Shown here piece after piece: positions 1 through 7,443 of a DNA stretch of 64,000 nt (position 1 is its first letter; every line of letters starts with the position of its first letter). The notes below the pieces were generated by a model. It searched no databases. It saw nothing but the letters and a program-made list of their open reading frames with translations, and was not told the origin of the DNA. The DNA comes from Dyadobacter sp. CY261. Lineage in GTDB: Bacteria; Bacteroidota; Bacteroidia; Cytophagales; Spirosomataceae. The translations under genes were made by a program, and so were the position numbers. The stretch spans positions 248,001 to 312,000 of the forward strand of contig NZ_JAKCPW010000009.1 of assembly GCF_021440085.1 (NCBI RefSeq), written 5' to 3'.

Positions 1-362
1 TGCATTTCACTGTCGCTGAAATGCGCAAACCGCATGAAAAGCACCATCAGGTCGGCCTTGTCGAGCACGTCCAGCCCCTTAACATTGGAACCGCCGGGCA
101 GGATATAGCCGCTGTCATCGAGCGCATACACGACAGTACACGTGAACCCGTACTTTTTAGCCATGATCCGGGCAAGCGCGGGAAGTGATTCTTCGCCGCG
201 ATATTCATGGTCTGTGGCAATAAAAACGATGTTTTTACCCACACCCGGCCCTTTGTCGCCTTTGTATACGACCCGGTGTTTCGCGGGATCGTCCTGCGCT
301 CTAGAACCGAAAGTGATCAGTGCAATGCCGAGCACCAGCATCGATTTCAATAGACTTTTCAT
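1..362 (-). CDS. ThuA domain-containing protein, N-terminal part (runs off window edge)
   Basis: The reading frame starts with ATG at 360-362 and stays open to position 1, so only the first 120 residues are present. An N-terminal signal peptide (MKSLLKSMLVLGIALITF, then an AQ-type cleavage site) predicts export to the periplasm. The segment KNIVFIATDHEYRGEESLPALARI and the later motif GGSNVKGLDVLDKADLMV resemble the flavodoxin-like ThuA/trehalose-utilisation fold, whose members are found beside sugar oxidoreductases and isomerases. It lies 27 bp downstream of the TIM-barrel isomerase gene on the same strand and is probably the last or next gene of that operon. The biochemical role of ThuA-like proteins is poorly defined. 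The family call rests on the N-terminal third only. Confidence 0.7.
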   Translation of the reverse strand, partial: MKSLLKSMLVLGIALITFGSRAQDDPAKHRVVYKGDKGPGVGKNIVFIATDHEYRGEESLPALARIMAKKYGFTCTVVYALDDSGYILPGGSNVKGLDVLDKADLMVLFMRFAHFSDSEM

Positions 363-389
363 AAATCCAGACTGGAAAAGTTGGTTTGA

Positions 390-1241
390 TCAAAGCCCGT
401 GTTTCAGGCTCATTTCGCGAATAAAACGATAGCCGTTTTCAGCGATATCCCACGGCTCGTTGAATTCCCGCCATACGCCGATCGCATTCGCAAAGCCGGG
501 ATCGTTACGTGAAAACGCTTCGATCGTAAGCCATCCGTCATATTTGATTGCCGCCAGGGACGAGAACGCATCGTCCCAGAGTACCTGTCCGGTTCCCGGT
601 GTACCACGGTCGTTCTCGCTGATGTGCACGTGCGCGAGCACCGGCGCGATAGTCTGCAATGCGGTGGAATATTTTTTCTCCTCGATATTGGAATGGTGGG
701 TGTCGAACATCGCCCGTACATTCGGATGGTCGGCGGCTTTCACCAGTTTGAGCAGTTGCTCCATGGTGTTGCACAGGTAGCATTCAAACCGGTTGAGCGC
801 TTCCAATGCAAAGGTGATGTTGGCCTGCGCTGCATAATCGGCGACTGCATGGAGCACTTCCCCAGCCAGTGCATATTCGCGGTCTTCGGCAGGACGGTTT
901 ACAAAAATCGTATGTCCGGAATGAAAGGGGCCGCAAATCACTTTGGAATTAACGTCATGAGCACGGTCAACGGCCCATTTGATCTTGTCCAGCGCCTTCT
1001 GCCTCACCTCCGCCGACTCGCTCACCGGGTTGTCGTCCCTGCCGAGCGTCATCACTGCGGTGGTTTCCAGGCCTAGGTCCTTCGTAAAATTGCCCATCCG
1101 CTGGTAAGCGGCCGCTTCCTGCGGGCCCAAATAAAACTCGACACCGTCATAGCCGATCGTTTTCAGTCTTTCGATAACCGGAAAAAGATCATCCGAAACT
1201 GCTGCCGTCCAGGCGAGCACATTAAATCCAATTTTATTCAT
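390..1241 (-). CDS. Sugar phosphate isomerase/epimerase (AP endonuclease 2-type TIM barrel)
   Basis: The 283-residue protein has no signal peptide and so is likely cytoplasmic. It has the features of the xylose-isomerase-like TIM-barrel family: an N-terminal strand (IGFNVLAWTAAV), YDGVEFYLGP, the metal-ligand stretch ALEALNRFECYL, the FDTHHSNIEE segment, HVHISENDRGTPGTG and the C-terminal WLTIEAFSRN. The conserved Glu/Asp/His/Glu set would bind a divalent metal that catalyses keto-aldose isomerisation or C3 epimerisation; hydroxypyruvate isomerase and psicose/tagatose 3-epimerase are close family relatives. The substrate cannot be named from the sequence. It sits between DUF1080 and ThuA genes (55 and 27 bp gaps), a grouping that suggests processing of oxidised or 3-keto sugars. 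This is inference from context. Confidence 0.85.
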   Translation of the reverse strand: MNKIGFNVLAWTAAVSDDLFPVIERLKTIGYDGVEFYLGPQEAAAYQRMGNFTKDLGLETTAVMTLGRDDNPVSESAEVRQKALDKIKWAVDRAHDVNSKVICGPFHSGHTIFVNRPAEDREYALAGEVLHAVADYAAQANITFALEALNRFECYLCNTMEQLLKLVKAADHPNVRAMFDTHHSNIEEKKYSTALQTIAPVLAHVHISENDRGTPGTGQVLWDDAFSSLAAIKYDGWLTIEAFSRNDPGFANAIGVWREFNEPWDIAENGYRFIREMSLKHGL

Positions 1242-1296
1242 TATAAAGGCTTTATGCTACAAGCCTTAGGCTATAAGCTTTGCATTAGGAGAAATA

Positions 1297-2070
1297 CTAT
1301 TGTTTGATGCGCAGGTCTTTGTATTCCACTTTCATCGGTGGGCCTACGTGTACCTGTACACCTAAAAGACCTTTTTTAGCTCCATTTACCGTGTCGTTGT
1401 CCGTTACATCACTCATGAGAACACCATTGATGTAATGCTGGAGGTGATTGCCTTTGACAACCAGATGGAATGTGTTCCAGTCTTCGCTTTTAATCAACGT
1501 TTTGAGAGAATCTGATTTACCCAGTGAGCCTACCACTTCAAAGCCCGTCCAGGCGTTGGCCTTTACATTCGAGCGGATAGCTTCGGGCGTTTTTTCACCG
1601 GTGTATTCTTTGATAACCGTTTTCTGGCCGCGGTAGGCGAGTGTAGTACGCTTGCGTTCTTCGTAATTCTGGCCCGTGTAGTTGTTTTTACCGTCGATGT
1701 CGGCCTGGTAACCTTTCAATGCAAATGGCACGTCGGTGAGCTGCTCGCTGCGGTAGTTAATACCCGAATTTCCGGCTGTCGCGATCTTGAATGAGCCCTT
1801 CAGTTCGAAATCGCCGGGTTCGCCGCCTTTCCAGATAATGAATGAGTTGGTTTTCAAAAGCGTTTCAGGTGTTATTTCCCCTACAAGAGAGCCGTTTTCG
1901 ACGCGCCAGTACTTGGGGTCGCCGTCCCAGCCTTTCAATGTTTTCCCATCAAAAATGGATACGAAACCTTTCTCGTCTTTCTCTTTTTTCTGAGCGAAAC
2001 TGTCGACCTGGAAGGTGAAGGTCATCGCGGCGGCCATCAATAATCCGGCCTTGATAATTCTGAAACTCAT
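1297..2070 (-). CDS. DUF1080 (3-keto-disaccharide hydrolase-like) secreted protein
   Basis: The frame is open to a GTG at 2145, but the ATG at 2070 is preferred because it begins a clear signal peptide (MSFRIIKAGLLMAAAMTF, SFAQ cleavage). This gives 257 residues. The mature protein has the DUF1080 concanavalin-like jelly roll: FVSIFDGKTLKGWDG, YWRVENGSLVGE, GNSGINYRSEQL, and a final stretch (VHVGPPMKVEYKDLRIKQ) typical of the family. Several DUF1080 proteins are known to cleave 3-keto-glycosides, and others are only structural relatives, so the activity here is not certain. The gene heads a minus-strand group with the TIM-barrel isomerase and ThuA genes. A 218-bp gap separates it from the upstream GH130-like gene, leaving room for its own promoter. 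Confidence 0.88.
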   Translation of the reverse strand: MSFRIIKAGLLMAAAMTFTFQVDSFAQKKEKDEKGFVSIFDGKTLKGWDGDPKYWRVENGSLVGEITPETLLKTNSFIIWKGGEPGDFELKGSFKIATAGNSGINYRSEQLTDVPFALKGYQADIDGKNNYTGQNYEERKRTTLAYRGQKTVIKEYTGEKTPEAIRSNVKANAWTGFEVVGSLGKSDSLKTLIKSEDWNTFHLVVKGNHLQHYINGVLMSDVTDNDTVNGAKKGLLGVQVHVGPPMKVEYKDLRIKQ

Positions 2071-2288
2071 TTGGATCTCATTTATAGGTTTAGTGACTTC
2101 TGAACAACTGACTTCCCTTATTGTACCGACTATCGGAACATCCACTTCTCTTAAAAAAGCAGAAATTAATATCCAAAAATTCCTAAAAATATCTGATGCA
2201 CTATCCTGTACTAACCTGCTAGTTGATGTTCCGGCTGGATGGAAGCCTGCGATTAGTAGGTACGAAGTCTGAACTTTGCATCAGCGCG

Positions 2289-3434
2289 TCAGGGAATCGG
2301 GTCGCCGGGGGCTTTAGCGGACGGATCGTACACAGCTACTCCTACGCGCGAATCGGCGCAACCATAGTATAGCAGCCATTTCTTCTTGTAATACACCATT
2401 CCTTCAATAAAAACCGTCCCTGCCACATACTGGCCGCTTTTTTCAAAAGGCTCCATTGGTCGGAAAAATGGCGTATCGAGGCGAGCCAGCAATTTAGTGG
2501 GGTCATTTTTATCAAAAAGTACCTGGCCGGCGCAATAGCTGTTGGGTGTGAAGCGCTTGTCGCCATCCTCGCCTTTATCATTTTTTCCGTTGTAGAGCAG
2601 CACGATGCCTTTTTCGGTGACGATGGCTGGCGGGCCGCATTCGGTGAGATTACTGTCAAAATAGCCTTTGCGAGGCGAGATCAGGTTCACTAATTCTCCT
2701 TTATTATCGACAACCGGCTCCCAGTTAACAAGGTCGGTGGAAGAGGCAACATTCACGTTCGCTTCGCCGAAATAAAGCCAGTACTTGCCATTGATCTTCG
2801 CAATTACCTGTTTGTCGCCCACCAGTTTGGTTACAATGGAGCCCGATTTTGTCCAGATATTGTTGAACTTACCATTATAAGCCTCTCTAAAAGCGGGCCC
2901 GTATTTCTCCCAGGTGAGCAAATCGCGGGACGTCGCTACACCCAGCCGGGCCTTATCTTTGTTCCATTGGGTGTAGATCACCACATAGAGGCCATCTTCC
3001 GTTACGGCCACGCGGGGGTCTTCGCAGCCGCCGGGCCATTCATTGGCTTTCTGGCTGTCCTCGGCCGGAAATAATACCGGTTGTTTTCTCCTTTTAAAGC
3101 GGATCCCATCCTCGCTCTCCGCATATCCCAGGCGCGAGGTCCGCATTCCAATTGCTTTTCCGGCTTTATCTTCGGCCCGGTATAGTACCACAATCTTGCC
3201 GTTTTTTATGGTAGCAGCAGGGTTGAAAGTATCGTTGGACTCCCAATCGATTTCCCGCTTGTTCATCGGGCAGAAGAAGTGTGAGGTGCTGTCCGGTGAA
3301 ATGACGGGGTTTACGCGGGCGGGCCGTTTGAAACCGCCGAAGGCCCAGTCTGGTAATTTGTTTTCAGTTTGAGCAAATGCCTGTCCCGCCGATATGGATG
3401 TGCATATAGCGAGACCTGCGATAAAATTTTTCAT
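2289..3434 (-). CDS. Secreted GH130-like glycosidase/phosphorylase
   Basis: The start at 3434 (ATG) is chosen over an in-frame start 21 bp upstream because it opens the signal peptide MKNFIAGLAICTSISAGQAFAQ. The product is 381 residues. It has a five-bladed propeller pattern with GH130 marks: the NPAATIKNGKIVVLYRAED segment, GYAESEDGI, the central GGCEDPRV motif carrying the expected catalytic Asp, NLTECGPPAIV, LLYNGKN, and YYGCADSRVGVAV near the C terminus. Cytoplasmic GH130 enzymes phosphorolyse beta-mannosides, and secreted members are often plain hydrolases, so mannoside hydrolysis is possible here but unproven. A consensus Bacteroidota promoter lies just upstream (3467-3496), so the gene probably starts its own transcript and may feed into the DUF1080 operon downstream. 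Confidence 0.8.
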   Translation of the reverse strand: MKNFIAGLAICTSISAGQAFAQTENKLPDWAFGGFKRPARVNPVISPDSTSHFFCPMNKREIDWESNDTFNPAATIKNGKIVVLYRAEDKAGKAIGMRTSRLGYAESEDGIRFKRRKQPVLFPAEDSQKANEWPGGCEDPRVAVTEDGLYVVIYTQWNKDKARLGVATSRDLLTWEKYGPAFREAYNGKFNNIWTKSGSIVTKLVGDKQVIAKINGKYWLYFGEANVNVASSTDLVNWEPVVDNKGELVNLISPRKGYFDSNLTECGPPAIVTEKGIVLLYNGKNDKGEDGDKRFTPNSYCAGQVLFDKNDPTKLLARLDTPFFRPMEPFEKSGQYVAGTVFIEGMVYYKKKWLLYYGCADSRVGVAVYDPSAKAPGDPIP

Positions 3435-3466
3435 AGAATTTCTATCAGTTATCAAATCATATCTTT

Positions 3467-3496
3467 CAAATATAAAGCATTTCCTTAACTCTCAAA
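3467..3496 (-). promoter_or_regulatory. Bacteroidota-type promoter for the GH130-like gene
   Basis: On the minus strand TTTG (3493-3496) is followed after 18 bases by TATATTTG (3467-3474). This matches the -33 TTTG and -7 TAnnTTTG consensus of the Bacteroidota housekeeping sigma factor. The predicted transcript start is about 25 bases before the ATG at 3434. It is the best promoter match in the window. Confidence 0.7.
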
Positions 3497-3527
3497 TCTT
3501 CGCCGAGGGCACTCTATGCCACGCAAT

Positions 3528-3560
3528 AAAAAATCCGGTCTGATCGCTCAAACCGGATTT
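3528..3560 (-). terminator. Rho-independent terminator after the YceI gene
   Basis: The arms AAATCCGGT (3531-3539) and ACCGGATTT (3552-3560) form a 9-bp stem with a 12-base loop. Read on the minus strand, it is followed by a T-rich run and lies 24 bp downstream of the YceI stop codon. It separates YceI from the GH130-like promoter. Confidence 0.75.
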
Positions 3561-3583
3561 CATGTCTTTTAAATACTCGCTGA

Positions 3584-4192
3584 TTATTTGTTCGCAACCA
3601 GATTTACGTCCAGCGTAAAATCGTTGTCGATCGCCTTGTCACCAAGGTTTTCGAAGAAGTTTGTCGAGCGGAATTTGATGTCGTATTTGGTACGATCGAT
3701 CGTTACTTTCGCATTGGCAGTCACTTTTTTAGCATCTGCTGTTACAGTCGCAGGGAATTTTACATCCTCGGTAATGCCCTTGATGGTAAGCTTGCCTGTT
3801 ACATCGTAAGCGTTTCCACCTTTGGGTGTCACCGAAGATATAACCAGTTTCGCCTGCGGGTGTTTTTCAACGGAGAAAAAGTCGTCGCTTTTAAGGTGAT
3901 TGGTGAGTTTGCCATTCATTTCCTTATCCGTTACATCCGTCACAACGAGCGATTTGATGTCGGCCACAAAACTTCCTCCTTTGAGCTTGTCATTATCAAC
4001 GACGAGTGTCCCGCTTTCCAGAGGCACAGTTCCGGCATGGGTTCCGGTCACTTTTTTCGCACCCCAGGTTACGCTGCTCGCTTTGGGATCTACTTTCAAG
4101 GTTTTGTCCGCAGCACTCTTTCCGGGACCGTTGGCAATAGCAGCAACATTAAAAAGTAAACCAGCTGCTGCGAGTACAAACATTCTTTTCAT
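3584..4192 (-). CDS. YceI family periplasmic protein
   Basis: This is a 202-residue protein with a signal peptide (MKRMFVLAAAGLLFNVAAIA). The mature part matches the YceI lipocalin-like barrel: KVDPKASSVTWGAKKVTGTHAG at the start, VDNDKLKGGSFVADIKSL, KSDDFFSVEKHPQAKL, the repeated strand pattern VTGKLTIKGITEDVKFPA, and a last strand ending DFTLDVNLVANK. YceI proteins bind polyisoprenoid or other long lipids in the periplasm; the ligand here is unknown. The gene stands alone, with a terminator downstream and a 107-bp AT-rich upstream gap, and is likely monocistronic. Confidence 0.92.
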   Translation of the reverse strand: MKRMFVLAAAGLLFNVAAIANGPGKSAADKTLKVDPKASSVTWGAKKVTGTHAGTVPLESGTLVVDNDKLKGGSFVADIKSLVVTDVTDKEMNGKLTNHLKSDDFFSVEKHPQAKLVISSVTPKGGNAYDVTGKLTIKGITEDVKFPATVTADAKKVTANAKVTIDRTKYDIKFRSTNFFENLGDKAIDNDFTLDVNLVANK

Positions 4193-4299
4193 AATAATTT
4201 CAATCGTTTAAAGTGTAGAAGAATTGATTTGAAAGATATAAAGATTTAAAGGGACTATTTAAACCATTAACAGGCTTTAACAATCCCATACGATATTTC

Positions 4300-4875
4300 T
4301 TATAAACGCGTTGCTTCGCTTTCGAGCAATTTCACGCCTTCGAACTGTTCCAATATCTTCTTTCCCTCTGTCCAATCTTGTAGCCCCGAAACGGCATTTA
4401 TATGCCCTTTTTTGCCAACATTCACAAAATCGCTGCCCCAATTGGCGGCAAATACTTTTGACCGGCCGATCGTCGCATAAATATCGTTGGTGCTGGCCAC
4501 CACGATGGTTTTGAACGGGATCGTGCGGACGGGTATGGGCGTAAAACCGACCACGAAATTCAACCGTTTCGACAGCTCCGCGTCCGCCGGTGCTACCAGC
4601 AATGCACCTTTAATGAATTCAGAACTAAACTCCTGTGCCCAATGCGCTACCGTAATGCAACCCAGGCTATGTGCAACCAATAGGGTCGGTTCGGTGAGTT
4701 CGCTGATCTGCTTTTGCAACTGCGCAACCCAGTCGTGCTTCACGGGCCAGTCCCAGTTGACCTGCTGCACGCGGTCGAAATGGTCGGGATATTGTTCTTC
4801 CCAAATGGTCTGCCAATGCTGTGGTCCCGAGCTTGCGAGCCCGGGTACGGTCAGAAAGCGCATACTCATATGCAT
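4300..4875 (-). CDS. RBBP9/YdeN family alpha/beta hydrolase
   Basis: The 191-residue cytoplasmic protein belongs to the small serine-hydrolase family represented by RBBP9 and YdeN. It has VPGLASSGPQHWQT at the N terminus, the nucleophile elbow VAHSLGC, an acid region ASTNDIYA and the catalytic His in GKKGHINAVSG. Three closely spaced ATG codons (4875, 4869, 4863) could each be the start; MRFLTVPG at 4863 is closest to family N termini. The natural substrate of this family is mostly unknown. It lies 19 bp after the FGE gene and is probably the last gene of the sulfatase operon. Its role there, perhaps ester removal, is speculation. Confidence 0.88.
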   Translation of the reverse strand: MHMSMRFLTVPGLASSGPQHWQTIWEEQYPDHFDRVQQVNWDWPVKHDWVAQLQKQISELTEPTLLVAHSLGCITVAHWAQEFSSEFIKGALLVAPADAELSKRLNFVVGFTPIPVRTIPFKTIVVASTNDIYATIGRSKVFAANWGSDFVNVGKKGHINAVSGLQDWTEGKKILEQFEGVKLLESEATRL

Positions 4876-4894
4876 TATAAATTTGATAATCTCC

Positions 4895-5980
4895 TCATTT
4901 TTTATCCATCACGCAACGGAAACCGAGGTTATTGCTTCCGCTGGTGACTTCACCCTTACCACGGCTGCCAGCCTTGTACCGAATGCAATAATCATCACTA
5001 CAAAGGAATGAACCTCCGCGTTGCACGCGTTTTACCGCTCCCGGTTCGTCCGGGTCATAACTATCGGAAGGCCCTTTCGGGTTTACGGCCGCACTTTTCT
5101 GGTAATAGTCGGGGCGGTAGAGGTCCTCACACCATTCCCACACATTTCCGTCCATGTCGTATAGTCCATATGGGTTGGCTGGGAATGATTTGATAGGCGC
5201 GGCGGTAAGATAGCCATCTTCCTTTGTATTCTTGTCCGGAAAACTTCCCTGATAAATATTTGCTACCCATTTTCCTTCGGGTTTCAGCTGGTCGCCCCAA
5301 TAATAGGTATGGTTTCCCTTTCCACCTTGCGCGGCAAACTCCCATTCCGCTTCGGTAGGAAGCCTTTTGCCCGCCCACTTCGCATATGCCGCGGCATCTT
5401 CATAGGAGACATGTACCACCGGATAATTTTCGCGTCCCTTGGTCGAGCTGGACGGACCTTCGGGATGCGCCCAGTTGGCGCCCGGCACATAGTTCCACCA
5501 TTGAAGTGGGTTATCCAGGCTCACACGTGTGGGAGTGGGCGTGAAAACCGCGGAGCCGGGAACCAGCTTATCGGCAGGCACTCCAGGATAGTCGGCGGGG
5601 TTCAATGGGCGTTCCGCAATAGTTTTGTAATTGGTTGCTTTTACGAAATCTGCAAATTCAGCATTGGTTACCTCATGGGCGTCGATATAATAGCCATTCA
5701 CCGTCACTTCGTGCATGGGTCGCGAATCGGGAAACTCGTCGGCACCCATGAGGAATTTGCCGCCAGGGATCCACACCATCCCGGTGCTATCACCAGCGCC
5801 CTCCGTCACTAGGCTCGCATTACGGATGGCGGCTGCCCGAGACGGCATACCGTCGGCAATGCACGCCGCCAGACTGTCGGCCTTGCGCTTTTCTTCGGCT
5901 GTCTGCTTGTTTCCGCAGCCCCATAACGCCACGGCCACAATTCCTACCAATCCGCAAAAACTTTTTATTGAAAACTCCAT
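4895..5980 (-). CDS. Lipoprotein formylglycine-generating enzyme (SUMF1/FGE family)
   Basis: This 361-residue protein begins with a lipoprotein signal peptide whose lipobox is LWGC. It is therefore probably anchored in the cell envelope. The FGE-sulfatase domain follows: DSTGMVWIPGGKFLMGADEF, VTNAEFADFVKAT, HVSYEDAAAYAKWAGKRLPTEAEWE, DMDGNVWEWCEDLY and NNLGFRC. The pair Cys327 and Cys332 in GGSFLCSDDYC aligns with the two catalytic cysteines of aerobic FGE, so it is expected to be an active enzyme and not a GldJ/GldK-type structural homologue. It would oxidise the sulfatase cysteine to formylglycine using O2. The sulfatase it most likely serves is encoded two genes upstream. Gaps to the neighbours are 24 and 19 bp. 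Confidence 0.88.
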   Translation of the reverse strand: MEFSIKSFCGLVGIVAVALWGCGNKQTAEEKRKADSLAACIADGMPSRAAAIRNASLVTEGAGDSTGMVWIPGGKFLMGADEFPDSRPMHEVTVNGYYIDAHEVTNAEFADFVKATNYKTIAERPLNPADYPGVPADKLVPGSAVFTPTPTRVSLDNPLQWWNYVPGANWAHPEGPSSSTKGRENYPVVHVSYEDAAAYAKWAGKRLPTEAEWEFAAQGGKGNHTYYWGDQLKPEGKWVANIYQGSFPDKNTKEDGYLTAAPIKSFPANPYGLYDMDGNVWEWCEDLYRPDYYQKSAAVNPKGPSDSYDPDEPGAVKRVQRGGSFLCSDDYCIRYKAGSRGKGEVTSGSNNLGFRCVMDKK

Positions 5981-6004
5981 ATTCCAAAACTCGGTTACGC
6001 TTTT

Positions 6005-7438
6005 TTAAATTTCAACTTTAAAAATATCTCTCAACGCCTGTCGCGCCGCGTGGTATCCGCACATGCCGTGTACGCCGCCACCCGGAGGAGTTGACGATGA
6101 GCAGAGGTAAATATCCTTCGCAGACGTCCGGTAGGGTGATATGCTCACAATCGGCCGCGAGTATAACTGCCCAATATCCTGAATGCCTCCATTAATGTCG
6201 CCTCCAAAATAATTCGGGTTATATTGTTCAAATGCGCTGGTATTGATGGTATGTTTGGCCTTCACAACGTCCCTGAAACCAGGTGCATAGCGTTCAATCT
6301 GGCTTTCGATGGCTTCGGTCATATCGCGGTCGTCGCCGTTGGGAACGTGGCAATAAGCCCATGCCGTGTGCTTGCCTTCGGGTGCGCGAGTGCTGTCGAA
6401 CAGGCTTTGCTGTGCTACCAGCACAAATGGCTTTTCACTACGCTTTCCACTCCCTACATTCCGTTCGTATCTCACAATTTCTTCCAATGTATTCCCTAAA
6501 TGCACCGTTCCGGCACCACGGCATTCCTCCCGCAGAAACGGGATCGGCTCGTCGAGCGCCCAGTCGACTTTGAAAATACCCGGCCCGTGGCGGTAGGTCT
6601 CCAAACGCTTTTTATAGGTAGAACTCAATCTGCTCCCCGCGATGCGAACTAGCTGCCGGGGCGTCACGTCCATGAATATCGCTTTCGCCGACGGCAGTTC
6701 ACCTACTGAGCCAACCATCCAGCCCGTCTGTATCTTCCCGCCGAGCGACTGGTAATTGGCCGCCAACGCATCGGCAATGCTCTGGCTTCCTCCAACCGGG
6801 ATCACCCAGCCTTTTATATGCGCCGCGGCCATGAGCATAATTCCAAATGCCGACGTTGCGATATTGCCGAGCGGCTGGATCGAATGTGCAGCCATCCCGG
6901 CCCATAATGCGCGTGCTTCCACCGTTTTGAACTTCGCCGCCGTCCAGGTTGCAGCAGGCAATGCAGCCAATCCAAATCCCGCCAGCCGAAAAGGTTCGTC
7001 AGGCCACCGAAGCGGCCCTAGCAAATCAGGCAGCAACTTCAGGATGGATTCGAGCAATTTACCCATCCATTTACGATAAGTATCACCATCCGCACCCAAT
7101 CGCGCGGCCGTCAATTCCACCGACCTGTCCAGCACCGCTACCCGGCCGCCATCCAGCGGATGCGCTGCGTCGTGGGTCGGTTGAACAAATCGTAATCCAA
7201 AATCCGCCAGCGGCAATCCTGCAAAAAAGGGCGACATCAATGCCATCGGATGGATCGCCGAGCAAATGTCGTGGCGATAACCCGGCAATGTAAGTTCCGC
7301 TGTCCGCATGCCACCGCCGATCGTTTCCTTACCTTCGATCAGCAGCACCGAAAGTCCCGATTTCTGTAAAGTAATAGCAGCTGCAAGCCCGTTCGGACCG
7401 GAGCCGACCACTATCGCATCGTATTCGGTGTTCGCCAC
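6005..7438 (-). CDS. FAD-dependent oxidoreductase, phytoene desaturase-like
   Basis: The start is GTG at 7438, only 5 bp after the sulfatase stop, with no ATG in frame nearby; 477 residues. The dinucleotide-binding motif VVGSGPNGLAAAITLQKSG lies at residues 10-28 and is followed by GGGMRTAELTLPGYRHDICSA, typical of the CrtI/amine-oxidase class. The C-terminal FAD segment LCSSSTPPGGGVHGMCGYHAA is also present. No signal peptide is visible. Members of this NAD(P)/FAD family act on polyenes, retinol-like lipids or unknown substrates, and no carotenoid genes are nearby, so the substrate is unknown. Its place between a sulfatase and an FGE gene is unusual; tight spacing indicates co-transcription. 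Confidence 0.85.
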   Translation of the reverse strand: MANTEYDAIVVGSGPNGLAAAITLQKSGLSVLLIEGKETIGGGMRTAELTLPGYRHDICSAIHPMALMSPFFAGLPLADFGLRFVQPTHDAAHPLDGGRVAVLDRSVELTAARLGADGDTYRKWMGKLLESILKLLPDLLGPLRWPDEPFRLAGFGLAALPAATWTAAKFKTVEARALWAGMAAHSIQPLGNIATSAFGIMLMAAAHIKGWVIPVGGSQSIADALAANYQSLGGKIQTGWMVGSVGELPSAKAIFMDVTPRQLVRIAGSRLSSTYKKRLETYRHGPGIFKVDWALDEPIPFLREECRGAGTVHLGNTLEEIVRYERNVGSGKRSEKPFVLVAQQSLFDSTRAPEGKHTAWAYCHVPNGDDRDMTEAIESQIERYAPGFRDVVKAKHTINTSAFEQYNPNYFGGDINGGIQDIGQLYSRPIVSISPYRTSAKDIYLCSSSTPPGGGVHGMCGYHAARQALRDIFKVEI

Positions 7439-7443
7439 GCTAA

